Assembly (NCBI RefSeq): GCF_012103215.1
Contig: NZ_JAAVNE010000046.1
Location: 1-42,251 of the forward strand
DNA length: 42,251 bases
Reading direction: 5' to 3'
Origin: Falsiroseomonas selenitidurans
GTDB lineage: Bacteria; Pseudomonadota; Alphaproteobacteria; Acetobacterales; Acetobacteraceae
Below the pieces are notes generated by a model. That model saw only the letters and a list, made by a program, of their open reading frames with translations, was not told the DNA's origin and ran no database searches. A program made the translations under genes and the position numbers. This document shows positions 19,404 to 28,322 of the stretch, one piece after another. Numbering within the stretch: position 1 is the first letter of the stretch; each line of letters begins with the position of its first letter.

Positions 19404-19906
19404 ATCTCCCGGAGACCTTCGCGGCCTTCGCGCTGCGGATCGGCAAGTCGCGGCCCTACGTGTCCAAGTTGGTGGCGGAGGGCAGGATCTCCGCGGCGTC
19501 CCTGACCGCCGATCGGAAGATCGTCCCGCGCCTGGCGCTGGCGGACATCGAGGCCGCGGCCGATCCGGCGCGGGCGAAGGCGAGCGCGGTGCCACCAGCG
19601 GCCGAGGCGGATGGCACCTTCGCGCATCAGCGCGCCCGCAAGACGCGCGCCGATGCCGACCGCGCCGAGCTGGAACTGCAGGCGCGGCGTGGCGAGCTGG
19701 TGGAGCGCGCGACCATCGCCGCCACGCTCGGCCCCTGGGTGCGCGAGCTGCGCGACAACGTGCTGGCTGTGCCCCGCGACACGGTGCTGGACGCCGTGCA
19801 GGCCTCCGCCCTGGAGGATGGGATCAACGACGTGTTCGAAGCATTCGCCGCCCGCCTGTCCGGCCTGGCGGCAGGGGGAATGAATGGAGGCGCTGCCACC
19901 GGCTGA
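19376..19906 (+). CDS. Terminase small subunit, Nu1-like (176 aa)
   Basis: The N-terminal winged-helix region (FALRIGKSRPYVSKLVAEGR) matches the Nu1-type DNA-recognition domain, and a charged helix (RARKTRADADRAELELQARR) and C-terminal oligomerisation helices follow. It would bind the packaging site and recruit the large subunit. ATG at 19376 is chosen; an in-frame start at 19346 is possible and neither has a strong ribosome site. It overlaps the large subunit gene by 23 bp. Order small-large-gpW-portal is that of lambda-like head modules. Confidence 0.85.
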   Translation: MTAVTGDGDDLPETFAAFALRIGKSRPYVSKLVAEGRISAASLTADRKIVPRLALADIEAAADPARAKASAVPPAAEADGTFAHQRARKTRADADRAELELQARRGELVERATIAATLGPWVRELRDNVLAVPRDTVLDAVQASALEDGINDVFEAFAARLSGLAAGGMNGGAATG

Positions 19907-21914
19907 CGACAGCGCACGCTTCCTGGCGCGACTGTTCGCCGAAGGCATCCGCCCCGACCCGCGCCGCACTGTCTCCGCCTGGGCGGAGGCCGAGCGGGTG
20001 GTAAGCGAAGGCAGTTCCCAGGGCCGCTGGCGCAATGAGCGCGCGCCCTACCTGACGGAGGTGATGGACCGCTGCAGCCTGCGCGACCCGACGCGGCGCG
20101 TCACGCTGCTGGGCTCCGCCCAGTGCGGCAAGACGCAGGTGGGGCTGAACTTCTGCGGCCAGGTGTTGAGCGAGACGCCGGCCGATGTGCTGGTGCTGCT
20201 GCCGACTGAAGCCAGCATGCGGATGTACAACCGCGACAAGCTGGACCGGATGATCCAGGCCAGCCCGGCGCTGATGCGCGCGGTGGCGGAGGTGACGGAC
20301 CGCACCGGCGAGGAAAGCACGAAATACTTCAAGCGCGGCGCACGCGGCGCGCAGGTTGAAATTGGCAACGCCGGCTCCTCCCGCGACCTGCAAAGCCGCA
20401 CGGTCCGCGCGCTGCTGGCCGAGGAAGTGTCCGAATTCGAGGAGGATGTGGGCGGTCGCGGTGACCCGTTGGAACAAGGCCTGGCGCGCACGATCCAGTG
20501 GCGCCGGCGCGGGCACAAGGAGATCCTGATCTCCACCCCCGGCATCAAGGGGCACTGCCGGATCACCAAGAGCTACGACGAAGGCAGCCGCGCCACCTTC
20601 CATGTGCCCTGCCCGCATTGCCAGCATGAGCAGGAGCTGGTCTTCGCGAACCTGCGCTGGCCCGCGGGAAAGCCGGCGGCGGCCGAGTACCACTGTGCCG
20701 AATGCGGCCAGGCGATCGCCGAGACCGCGAAGCGGGACATGCTGCGGCGAGGCCGCTGGGTGCACGAGCGCCCGGATATGATCCCGCTGAATGCCAGCTA
20801 CCGGATCAACACGCTGTACAGCCCCTTCACGCCTTGGGCCGACCTCGCGGCCGAGGCGGAGAAGGTGGAGGCCGATCCGTCGAAGGCGAAGGTCTTCGCG
20901 CAGCAATGGCTGGGCGAGGCCTTCGACGAAGCCTTCGACCTGCCTAAGGCGGAGATCCTGCTGGCGCGCGGTGACACCTGGCCGGTGCGGCGCATCCCGC
21001 CGGGGGTGCTGTTCCTGACCGGCGCCACCGACGTGCAGGGCGACTTCCTGGCCTGGGCGGTGTGGGGTTTTGACAGGCATTTTGGCCAGTGGCTGATCGA
21101 CACGGGCGTGCTGCAGGGCGACCCGACGCAGGATGAGGTGTGGCTGCGGCACGAAGCACTGCTGACCCGCACCTGGCGCGATGCTTGGGGGCGCGAGGTG
21201 GCGCCGCAAGCCTGGGGCGTCGATTCGGGCTATCTGTCCGGCCACGTCTACCGGCATGTGATGCTGCAGGCCGGCCGCCGGGCCTTCCAGGTGATGGCGC
21301 TGGACGGCCGCGAGGGCTGGCGCCTGCCGCCGCTGGGCAAGGAGGTCTGGCGGCCCATCCGGGGCCCCGGGCAGGAGCATATCGATCCCAAGCTGCTGCC
21401 GAAATGCCCGATCTATCCGGTCGGCACCTGGGACCTGAAGTCGGAGATCGCCTCCGCCCTGCGGCTGACGGAGATCGGGCCCGGGCGGGAAGGCTGGCCG
21501 GTCGGCGCGCTGCGCTGGAACGGCCAGATGGTCGACCGCGCCTGGGTCGATGAGCTGCTGGCCGAACGCTTTGTGGAAGACCCACGCAGCGGCATCCGCA
21601 AATGGAAGCGCCTGGCCGCACGCAACGAGGCCTTCGATCTGGCCGTCTACACGCGGGCGCTGGCACGGGCCATGGCGCTGCCGATGACGGAGGCCGACTG
21701 GGCGGCGCTGATCGCCAGCACCCAGGGCGCTCCGCAGGCCGCGCAGGGCGACCTGATGGCGCTGATGACGCCCGGCCTGGTGGCGCAGGCGGAGGCCGCG
21801 CGGGCCGAGATGGCCGCGCGGGATGGACGCAACGCGGCGGAGCCCGAGGCCCCGCCGCCCAACATGACCGCGTGGGGGCCTGCGCCAAGCTGGGGCGGCG
21901 CTTCCGCCTGGTGA
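19884..21914 (+). CDS. Terminase large subunit, gpA family (676 aa)
   Basis: The motor shows a Walker A variant GSAQCGKTQ (Gly82, Lys83, Thr84) and a Walker B-like LLAEEVSEFEEDV. A Cys4 zinc finger (CPHCQHEQEL and CAECGQ, about residues 243-275) is typical of gpA proteins. The nuclease half includes GATDVQGDFLAWAVWGFD and AWGVDSGYLSGHVY. Length fits the family (about 640-700). This enzyme pumps the genome into the prohead and cuts at cos. The C-terminal Pro/Ala/Trp tail presumably docks to the portal. All key residues appear intact, so packaging function seems preserved despite the absent capsid gene. Confidence 0.95.
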   Translation: MEALPPADDSARFLARLFAEGIRPDPRRTVSAWAEAERVVSEGSSQGRWRNERAPYLTEVMDRCSLRDPTRRVTLLGSAQCGKTQVGLNFCGQVLSETPADVLVLLPTEASMRMYNRDKLDRMIQASPALMRAVAEVTDRTGEESTKYFKRGARGAQVEIGNAGSSRDLQSRTVRALLAEEVSEFEEDVGGRGDPLEQGLARTIQWRRRGHKEILISTPGIKGHCRITKSYDEGSRATFHVPCPHCQHEQELVFANLRWPAGKPAAAEYHCAECGQAIAETAKRDMLRRGRWVHERPDMIPLNASYRINTLYSPFTPWADLAAEAEKVEADPSKAKVFAQQWLGEAFDEAFDLPKAEILLARGDTWPVRRIPPGVLFLTGATDVQGDFLAWAVWGFDRHFGQWLIDTGVLQGDPTQDEVWLRHEALLTRTWRDAWGREVAPQAWGVDSGYLSGHVYRHVMLQAGRRAFQVMALDGREGWRLPPLGKEVWRPIRGPGQEHIDPKLLPKCPIYPVGTWDLKSEIASALRLTEIGPGREGWPVGALRWNGQMVDRAWVDELLAERFVEDPRSGIRKWKRLAARNEAFDLAVYTRALARAMALPMTEADWAALIASTQGAPQAAQGDLMALMTPGLVAQAEAARAEMAARDGRNAAEPEAPPPNMTAWGPAPSWGGASAW

Positions 21915-21923
21915 GGAACCCCG

Positions 21924-22142
21924 ATGTCGACATTCACGGTGGCGCAGCTGGCGGCCATGAAGGCGCAGTATGCGCGTGGCGTGCTGCGCGTGACGACGCC
22001 GGATGGCACCACGGTGCAGTACGAAAGCCTGGATGCCCTCGGCCGGGCCATATCGCAGGTGGAGGCGGAGCTGGTGAATGCCGGGCTGCTGACGCCGCCG
22101 GGAGGCCCCGCGCTGCGCTACGGCGTCTGGGACCGGTGCTGA
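21924..22142 (+). CDS. gpW-like head-tail joining protein (72 aa)
   Basis: The small protein begins TVAQLAAMKAQYARGVLRVT and continues with a strand pair (TPDGTTVQYESL) and a helix (LDALGRAISQVEAELVNAG), the alpha-beta-alpha order of lambda gpW. It would close the portal after DNA packaging. The gene lies between terminase and portal, the usual place, with a GAGG site ahead of the ATG and four bases before the portal ATG. Confidence 0.88.
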   Translation: MSTFTVAQLAAMKAQYARGVLRVTTPDGTTVQYESLDALGRAISQVEAELVNAGLLTPPGGPALRYGVWDRC

Positions 22143-22146
22143 TCCG

Positions 22147-23649
22147 ATGCCCGTGCTGGAACGGCTGATCGAATGGTGGAACCCTGCCGCGGCGCATGAG
22201 CGTGCGGTGCATCGCCTGCATCTGGACCAGCTGCGCGGCTACCAGTCGGGCGAGGCGGGGCGCCTGACGCAGGATTGGATGCCCACCGGCGTATCGCCAA
22301 ACCAAGCGCAGCAGCTCGGCGCGCATCTGACGCTGCGCCGGTCGCGTGACATGGGGCGGAACAATGCCTGGGCCGCCGCCATCTATCGCCGCCTGCCGGC
22401 GGCGATCGTCGGCTACCAGGTGACCGCGGGGGTGACGGCCGAGGGCAAGCGCGCCCGCCAGGCCGTGGCCGATGACTGGGCATGGTTCCGCGACCAGGGC
22501 AATGCCGCGGGCCCGCGCGGGCCGAACTGGGACGCCGAGGTGGCGCGCATGGTGCGCACGGTGGTCGAGGCCGGCGACTGCCTGATCGTGTGGAACTTCC
22601 GTCCGGCGTCGGAGGGGCGGCGCATTCCGCTCACCTGGCGCGCGCTGCCGCCGGACTATGTCGACGCTACGCGGATCCAACCCAGCAGCCCGGACAATGC
22701 TGTGATTGGCGGCGCCGAGGTGACGCCGGAGGGCCTGACGGCGGGATGGTGGCTCTATGAGCGCCACCCGCTGGACACGCTGCATGGAAGGCCGGTGCAA
22801 AGCCGCTTCTACGCGGCGGAGCATGTCGACCTGCTTTATGAGCCGCTGTGGCTCGGCCAGCGCCGCGGCGTGCCCTGGCTGGCGCCGGTGGCGGTCGACC
22901 TCGATGACCAGGCGCAGTACGAGAAGGCGGCGCTGTGGAAGGCGCGCATGGCGGCAAGCTTCGGTCTCATCCGCAGGCGGGCTGGCATGGCGGGGTCGCA
23001 GCTTGGCCAGGCGGGAAAGGATGCCAAGGGGCGGGACACGCTGAAGCTGTCGCCGGCGGCGATCCTGGATCTGCCGCCGGGCGACGAGATGACGCAGATC
23101 ACGCCGCCGGCCGACGACAACTTCCGCACATTCTGGGAGACGCGGAATTTTGCCATCGCGGCCGGCGTCGGCCTGCCGGTGCACATGGTCTCCGGCGATC
23201 TGAGCAAGGCGAACTACAGCAGCCTGCGCGAGGGCAAGCTGCTGTTCTGGGACCTGGTCGACCAGTGGCAGTGGCACATGGTCTATGACCAGCTGCTGCG
23301 CAGCGCCTGGCGGCGCTTTGGGGAAGCCCGCTTCGCCGCTGGCCGTACCACCGGCGGCATCCTGCCCGGCGTCGAATGGGCCTTTCCGAAGCGTCCCTGG
23401 GTGGATCCGGCGAAGGATATCGCCGCGGTGGAAGCGGAGCTGGACCTGGGCCTGACGACCTGGCCGGATTCGGTCGCCGCGCGCGGCATGGATCCGGAAG
23501 AACAGGCGGCCCGGATCGAACAGTGGAACCCGCGCCTGGTTGAGCTCGGCATGCCGGTTGGCCGCGGCCGAGTGCAACGGCCGAAGGCGACCACGGCGAC
23601 GGCGGCGACCGATCCGGCCGCCGTCGAAGGCGCGCAGCCGCAAACCTGA
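22147..23649 (+). CDS. Portal protein, lambda family (500 aa)
   Basis: The sequence follows lambda gpB-type portals: an N-terminal arm, the NNAWAAAIYRRLPAAIVGYQ segment, a clip/stem region with GDCLIVWNFRP and LPPDYVDATRI, and the wing part FYAAEHVDLLYEPLWLGQRR, then KANYSSLREGKLLFW. Twelve copies would form the ring at one capsid vertex. The C-terminus ends in a low-complexity Thr/Ala-rich tail that may be cleaved. It is intact and about normal in length. The protease gene follows after 12 bp. Confidence 0.93.
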   Translation: MPVLERLIEWWNPAAAHERAVHRLHLDQLRGYQSGEAGRLTQDWMPTGVSPNQAQQLGAHLTLRRSRDMGRNNAWAAAIYRRLPAAIVGYQVTAGVTAEGKRARQAVADDWAWFRDQGNAAGPRGPNWDAEVARMVRTVVEAGDCLIVWNFRPASEGRRIPLTWRALPPDYVDATRIQPSSPDNAVIGGAEVTPEGLTAGWWLYERHPLDTLHGRPVQSRFYAAEHVDLLYEPLWLGQRRGVPWLAPVAVDLDDQAQYEKAALWKARMAASFGLIRRRAGMAGSQLGQAGKDAKGRDTLKLSPAAILDLPPGDEMTQITPPADDNFRTFWETRNFAIAAGVGLPVHMVSGDLSKANYSSLREGKLLFWDLVDQWQWHMVYDQLLRSAWRRFGEARFAAGRTTGGILPGVEWAFPKRPWVDPAKDIAAVEAELDLGLTTWPDSVAARGMDPEEQAARIEQWNPRLVELGMPVGRGRVQRPKATTATAATDPAAVEGAQPQT

Positions 23650-23661
23650 GAGGACAGCATC

Positions 23662-25386
23662 ATGCCCGATGGCCACGCGCCCCCGCCCGGGAGCGCCAGG
23701 ATCCTGCGCGCGCCGCGGCAGGAAGACGGCGCCGCGACGCGGCTGCTGGAGGATGTCCGCCTTGCTTTCGCGCCGGCGACCTATGACGCGGAGGCCGGCG
23801 AGGTTGACGTGGTGTGGTCCACCGGCGTCGCTGTGCGCCGCTACGACTGGTGGAGCGGCGAATACTACGACGAGGAGCTGGACCTGGCCGGCGCGGATCT
23901 GGCGCGCCTGCAGGCCGGCGCGCCGCTGCTGCTGGACCATTGGTCCAGCGTCCGCAACCTGGTGGGCAGCGTGGCGCCGGGCAGCGTGAAGGTGGAGCGC
24001 GGCCAGGGCACCGCCCGGCTGCGCTTCGATCGCAGCGGCGAGGAAGGGCAGATGGCGGAGGCCAAGGTGGCCGGGGGCCATCTGCGCCACGTCTCGATCG
24101 GCTACCGCGTCCAGACCTGGGAGAAGGTGGAAGCCCAGGGCCAGGTGCCGCGCTGGATCGCGCGCGCCTGGGAACCCTTCGAGATCAGCCTGGTGCCGGT
24201 GCCCGCCGATGCGGGGGCCGGCACGCGCGCCGTCGATGGCGGCCCGAATCCCCCACCCCAGTCCAACCGGGCGCCCGGCGCCCCTATCCCGGAGGGCCAG
24301 ATGGCCGACGAGACCACGCAGCCGGACGCGAACGCGGCCGAGAAGCCCGATGACATCCGCAAGGCGGAGCGTGCGCGCGTCGCCGAGATCCGCCGGCGGG
24401 CGCGCTCGCTCGGCCTGGCCGAGCCGCTGATCGACGAGATGTGCGACGGCGGCCTGACGGTGGAGGCCGCGGCCATCCGCATGACGGACGAGCTGGCCAA
24501 GCGCACGCCGACGCCGCCGCCGGCGAACCCGCGCGCGGAGATCGGCCAGGACCACACGGATCCGGCCGCCGTGCGCGATGCGATGGCGCAGGCCATCGCT
24601 GCCGCCAACCAGCCGAGCTTCAAGCCGACCAATGCGCGCGCGGCCGCGCCGCCGATCGCGGCGGACCTGTCCCTTGGCGGGCTGATGGTCGGCATGCCGG
24701 CCTATGGTGGCGTGGTGTTGGACAACGCCCTGCATGGCATGCTGGACCTGCAGATGGCGTGCCATCAGCGCGGCATCCCGTTCGGCTACATCACGGTGCG
24801 GAACGAAAGCCTGGTGCAGCGGGCGCGCAATCGCTGCGTCGCAGAGTTCCTGGCACAGCCCGGCTATTCGCACCTGCTGTTCGTGGACGCGGATGTCGGC
24901 TTCACGGCGGATGCCGTGTTCCGGCTGCTGGCGCATGACGTGCCGCTGATCGGCGGCCTCTACCGGAGGAAGACCCTGACCGCCAGCGACTGGTGCTGGA
25001 ACCGGCTGGCGCCGGACCAGGAGAAGCGGAACCCGGCCACCGGCGCCATCTCCTGCGCGGCCGTCGGCACCGGCTTCCTGCTCATCCGGCGGGACGTCAT
25101 CAACCGCATGATTCGCGCCACGCTGACCCGCCGCAAGAAGGGCGGCCCGCTGGTCAGCCCGCTGCGCTACCTGGCGGGGCCTGGTGAGCCGGGCGCCTGG
25201 CGCGAGCACACCTATGCGCTGTTCGATTGCTGGATCGACGAGACCGGCAATTACCTGTCGGAGGATTTCGCCTTCTGCCGCCGCTGGCGTGACCTGGGCG
25301 GCGATGTCTGGGCCGATCCGGCGGTGCAGCTGAGCCATTCCGGCACCGCCACATTCGAAGGCGATGCCTGGGGAGACCTTCGGTGA
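23662..25386 (+). CDS. Prohead protease - scaffold - glycosyltransferase fusion (574 aa)
   Basis: Residues 1-190 are an HK97/Mu-type prohead protease with a likely catalytic His93 (LLLDHWSSV) and Ser145 (HVSIGYRV). Residues about 214-325 are a helical, charged scaffold-like stretch. Residues about 338-574 are a GT-A glycosyltransferase of a type seen as a stand-alone enzyme in phages: MVGMPAYGG, NESLVQRARN, LLFVDADVGF (DxD at 409-411), VGTGFLLIRR, LSEDFAFCRRWRDLGGDVW and a late His. In related phages I would expect the major capsid domain here; none is visible. An internal ATG at 24301 with GGAGGG ahead could give a separate scaffold-GT product. Function of the fused GT is unknown. Confidence 0.85.
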   Translation: MPDGHAPPPGSARILRAPRQEDGAATRLLEDVRLAFAPATYDAEAGEVDVVWSTGVAVRRYDWWSGEYYDEELDLAGADLARLQAGAPLLLDHWSSVRNLVGSVAPGSVKVERGQGTARLRFDRSGEEGQMAEAKVAGGHLRHVSIGYRVQTWEKVEAQGQVPRWIARAWEPFEISLVPVPADAGAGTRAVDGGPNPPPQSNRAPGAPIPEGQMADETTQPDANAAEKPDDIRKAERARVAEIRRRARSLGLAEPLIDEMCDGGLTVEAAAIRMTDELAKRTPTPPPANPRAEIGQDHTDPAAVRDAMAQAIAAANQPSFKPTNARAAAPPIAADLSLGGLMVGMPAYGGVVLDNALHGMLDLQMACHQRGIPFGYITVRNESLVQRARNRCVAEFLAQPGYSHLLFVDADVGFTADAVFRLLAHDVPLIGGLYRRKTLTASDWCWNRLAPDQEKRNPATGAISCAAVGTGFLLIRRDVINRMIRATLTRRKKGGPLVSPLRYLAGPGEPGAWREHTYALFDCWIDETGNYLSEDFAFCRRWRDLGGDVWADPAVQLSHSGTATFEGDAWGDLR

Positions 25387-25700
25387 GCGATGCCATTGCG
25401 CAGATGCTGCGCGACCTGACGGCCGACCCGAATGTTGGCGTGGACGCCACCTGGATCTCCGCCGCCGGCGGCCCGCCCCGCACCATCCGGGTGGTGCCGT
25501 CCAATCCCAGCGAGGCCATCCCCGGCCTTGGCGCCGCCGGCGCGCGCGGCATCGCGGCGCGGGTGACGATGGCCGCCGACGCGCTGCCCTCCCCGCCGCA
25601 GCACGGCGACCTGCTGGCCTATGGCGGCGGGAACTACGTGGTGGAACGGGCGGACCCCGACCCGCGCGGCGCAAGCTTCTTCCTGCTGCTGAAGGCCTGA
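25383..25700 (+). CDS. Head-tail connector / FII-like joining protein (105 aa)
   Basis: The GTG start at 25383 overlaps the fusion gene's stop (GTGA). The protein has a helical N-terminus, then a beta-rich core (TIRVVPSNPSEAIPGLG, ARVTMAADALP and HGDLLAYGGGNYVVERADPD) that looks like the phage head-tail joining fold often annotated as ATP-binding sugar transporter-like or Gifsy-2-like. It would link portal/gpW to the tail. Its intact presence next to a head gene without a capsid domain is informative. Confidence 0.7.
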   Translation: MSDAIAQMLRDLTADPNVGVDATWISAAGGPPRTIRVVPSNPSEAIPGLGAAGARGIAARVTMAADALPSPPQHGDLLAYGGGNYVVERADPDPRGASFFLLLKA

Positions 25701-25704
25701 TGAC

Positions 25705-26199
25705 ATGCCGGAGATCGCCGCGACGGAAGCCGCCTTCGCCGCCCTGGCGGCGCGGCTGCAGGCCGGGCTGCCGGACATGCCGGTGGACCGCAACCGCGAA
25801 TCCGAGACGGCGGCCGAGGAGGCGCCCTGCCTGGTCTGCCACGATGGCGAGATGGCGATCCTGCGCGGCGAAGGCGCGGGCGCCTACGGCCTGACGCTGT
25901 ACCGCATGCAGTGGACCGTCGCCGGCTACCTGGCGGTGGAGGGCGACGAGGCCGCGCTGGCCTATGCCGTCGGGCATCTGCGGGCCCAGGTGGTGCGCGC
26001 CGTGGTCTGCGGCGAGGCCGCACAGCCCACCGCCCTGCTGCTGGCCGATAATGCCACGGAGATCTGGCCGGAGGAGGTCGCCTCCGTCACCACGCGCGCG
26101 GCGATTGAACAGAGCGCGCTGCCGCTGGCGGCCTTCGTCGTGACCTTCGAATTCGACCTGCGGGTGGCCGAGGGCAACCCGTTCCTCACCACCCCCTGA
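25705..26199 (+). CDS. Tail terminator-like protein (164 aa)
   Basis: The order helix (AATEAAFAALAARLQAGLP), strands and a long acidic loop, ending AFVVTFEFDLRVAEGNPF, resembles lambda gpU-type minor tail proteins that cap the tail tube and accept the head. The length and position, between the connector and the tube gene, agree with this. Two Cys in PCLVCHD are unusual but not conserved features I can name. Assigned by position and fold pattern. Confidence 0.65.
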   Translation: MPEIAATEAAFAALAARLQAGLPDMPVDRNRESETAAEEAPCLVCHDGEMAILRGEGAGAYGLTLYRMQWTVAGYLAVEGDEAALAYAVGHLRAQVVRAVVCGEAAQPTALLLADNATEIWPEEVASVTTRAAIEQSALPLAAFVVTFEFDLRVAEGNPFLTTP

Positions 26200-26211
26200 T
26201 CGGAGAGGGCC

Positions 26212-26433
26212 ATGCCCAACGTGAAGTTCCTGCGCCCGGCGGAGGTCGGCGACGCCACCGTGCGCGCGGGCACCACCCTGACGCTGACGGATGAGCAGAT
26301 CGCCGCGCTGCCGCCCGGCACCGTCGAGCCCTGGGCGCCGCCGCCCGCGCGCCCGGCGCCGGCCGGCGCTGCGGAGCCTCTGGCGCCGCGGCCCGCGCGG
26401 CCGCCCGCACCGAGTCCGACTGAGGGGGTATGA
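26212..26433 (+). CDS. Small Pro/Ala-rich hypothetical protein (73 aa)
   Basis: The start at 26212 follows GGAGAGG. The first 40 residues are a compact beta-type segment (VKFLRPAEVGDATVRAGTTL), and the rest is a disordered Pro/Ala repeat (PPPARPAPAGAAEP). Similar short proteins occur beside tail tube genes in phages of GC-rich hosts, without known role. It lies three bases before the tube gene's start. Confidence 0.6.
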   Translation: MPNVKFLRPAEVGDATVRAGTTLTLTDEQIAALPPGTVEPWAPPPARPAPAGAAEPLAPRPARPPAPSPTEGV

Positions 26434-26436
26434 TCG

Positions 26437-27612
26437 ATGTCCACCACCATCACCCAGCGGATGATGCGGTCCTGCGTCGCCGTGAAGATCGAAACCACCC
26501 GCGGCACGGACGCCATCGCGGGCACGCCCGTGGCGGGGGACTACATCACCGCGACGTTCACCGAGCGCCAGTCGCGCGAGGATAGCCCGCGCAACGTCTA
26601 TACCGCGAGCTATGACGATCCGCCGCCGATCCCGGGCGGTCTGCGCGGCAGCGTGGAAATCCGGGTTCCCATCGTGGGCTCCGGCGCCGCCGGCACCGCG
26701 CCGGAATGGGGCCGCCTGCTGCAGCTCTGCCGCTGGGAAGAGGCGGTCACCGCCTCCGCCGTCGGCGCGCCGACCGCCGCGGCCTCCGGCACCGCCACCA
26801 CGGCCACCGCCGCCAGCCCCTTCGGCACCACGGCGCAGGCCTATCGCGGCATGCCGATCCTGCTGGCAGGCAATCCCTCCACGGCCGTGGCGGATGCGGT
26901 GTTGGACTACACCGCGGGCCGCGTCGTCACCTTGGGCCGCACCTATTCCCCGGTGCTGGACAGCAACACGACGCTGCAGATCCCGGTCAACGTGCTGTAC
27001 CGCCCGACCTCCGACGAGACGGTGGAGAAAACGGCGACGGTCTACCTGTTCCGCGATGGGCTGCGGCACAAGATGGTGGGCTGCGTCGGCACCTTCCGCC
27101 TGGGCCTGCGCAGCGGCCAGCCGGCGGACCTGGTCTTCACCCTGGTCGGCCAGGTCACCGGCTGGAACGAGGCGGTGGCGCTGCCCACGGCCTATGTGCC
27201 GGTCACTCGCAACCCGCCGCGCTGGGCGGAGGGCGTCAGCCGCTTTAACCGGGCGCTGGCCCGCATGGCAACGCTGAGCTTTGATGGCGGTGTGCGGGCG
27301 GTGGAGCCGAGCGACCCCGAATCCATCAACGGCCGCGGCCTGCCGCTGATCACCGGCGCCGGCGGCCGCTGGACGCTGGACCCGCACGGCAACACCACGG
27401 ACAGCCCGCTGCGGCAGGGCCTGTTCAGCGCCGGCACCTACACGCCGCTGGTCGCCGCCTGGGGCAGCACGGCCGGCAACCGCTTCATGATCAGCTGCCC
27501 GGAGATGATGCTGGCCGAGCTGGGCAATGCGGAGCGCGACGGGCTGGGCGTGGATGCCATGGCCGGCGTGCCCTCGCTCGGCGACGCCCCCATGTTCCTG
27601 GCCTGCTACTGA
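26437..27612 (+). CDS. Major tail tube protein (391 aa)
   Basis: The N-terminus (KIETTRGTDAIAGTPVAGDY) with a following beta region (ITATFTERQSRED, then LRGSVEIRVPI) is typical of siphovirus tube proteins. The rest is beta-rich with inserted Ala/Thr segments that may be surface Ig-like decoration. It would stack as rings to make the tail tube, so it should be one of the most abundant virion proteins. It does not resemble a capsid protein. A GC hairpin follows before the chaperone gene. Confidence 0.8.
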   Translation: MSTTITQRMMRSCVAVKIETTRGTDAIAGTPVAGDYITATFTERQSREDSPRNVYTASYDDPPPIPGGLRGSVEIRVPIVGSGAAGTAPEWGRLLQLCRWEEAVTASAVGAPTAAASGTATTATAASPFGTTAQAYRGMPILLAGNPSTAVADAVLDYTAGRVVTLGRTYSPVLDSNTTLQIPVNVLYRPTSDETVEKTATVYLFRDGLRHKMVGCVGTFRLGLRSGQPADLVFTLVGQVTGWNEAVALPTAYVPVTRNPPRWAEGVSRFNRALARMATLSFDGGVRAVEPSDPESINGRGLPLITGAGGRWTLDPHGNTTDSPLRQGLFSAGTYTPLVAAWGSTAGNRFMISCPEMMLAELGNAERDGLGVDAMAGVPSLGDAPMFLACY

Positions 27613-27665
27613 CCCGGGCCGGCTGAGAGGTCCCGGCCGACACCGGGGCGAGTTCGCGCGCGCGA

Positions 27666-27693
27666 CGGGCGGGCGGCCTGTCGGGGCCGCCCG
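27666..27693 (+). terminator. 11-bp hairpin after the tube gene
   Basis: GGCGGGCGGCC (27666-27676) pairs perfectly with 27683-27693 over a 6-base loop. No T-run follows. It is in the 113-bp gap between the tail tube gene and the tail chaperone gene and may lower downstream transcription or stabilise the abundant tube message. Confidence 0.45.
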
Positions 27694-27725
27694 CCACCCA
27701 CCCTCTCCGACAAGAGGATCCCGAG

Positions 27726-28322
27726 ATGGAAACCCCCGTGCTCTCCGCCGCCCAGCGGCGGGAGGTGGTGCTGGATGGCACCGCCTACACCCTCGCGCCG
27801 CCGACCCTCGGCCGCCTCTCCGCCCTGCAGGCGGAACGCGCCGGCGAATTCGCGCCGACGGAAGCCGTGCTGACGTACCTGCTGGCCGATGCGCTGCGGG
27901 AGACCCACCCCGAGCTGGTCGCGGCGCTGGAGGATTACGAGGTGGCGCAGGACGAGGTGACGCTGCTGCACATGTCCCGCCCGCCCGAGGTGGAGACGGA
28001 GGGCCGGCGCGCCTGGCAGGAGGAACGCGGCGCGGAGTTGCACGCGGCCTATCGCCGGCAGATGCAGGCCGGCCGGAAGCGGGAGCTGGCGCTGCACCTG
28101 GCAGCGGCCAGCCCCCAGGTGCGCGATGCGCGGGCGGCGATGCTGCGGGCGCGGGATGCGGATGCGCGCGTGCTGGTGCGCGCCTGCCTGGTGGCCATCG
28201 ATGGCGAGGCCGTCGAAATGGCGGATGCCGGGCTGGATGCCCTGCCCTCGCACCATATGGCCGCGCTGGCGGCGGTCGCGGTGCGGCTGGTGAACCCCGG
28301 CCAGGACGCGGCAAAAAACTGA
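27726..28322 (+). CDS. Tail assembly chaperone G (198 aa)
   Basis: The protein sits between tube and tape measure, the position of lambda gpG. It begins VLDGTAYTLAPPTLGRLSAL, a motif I associate with phage tail chaperones, and continues as a helical protein. It guides tape measure folding during tail assembly. The zero-frame stop follows directly on the slippery heptamer A AAA AAC at 28313-28319, so part of the ribosomes would shift to the overlapping frame and make the longer GT form. Confidence 0.75.
   Translation: METPVLSAAQRREVVLDGTAYTLAPPTLGRLSALQAERAGEFAPTEAVLTYLLADALRETHPELVAALEDYEVAQDEVTLLHMSRPPEVETEGRRAWQEERGAELHAAYRRQMQAGRKRELALHLAAASPQVRDARAAMLRARDADARVLVRACLVAIDGEAVEMADAGLDALPSHHMAALAAVAVRLVNPGQDAAKN

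Noticed and set aside
26437..27612. The 391-aa protein as the missing major capsid protein
   Set aside because: Its N-terminal pattern, beta-rich content and position just before the tail chaperones are those of a tail tube protein; no HK97-type features are seen.
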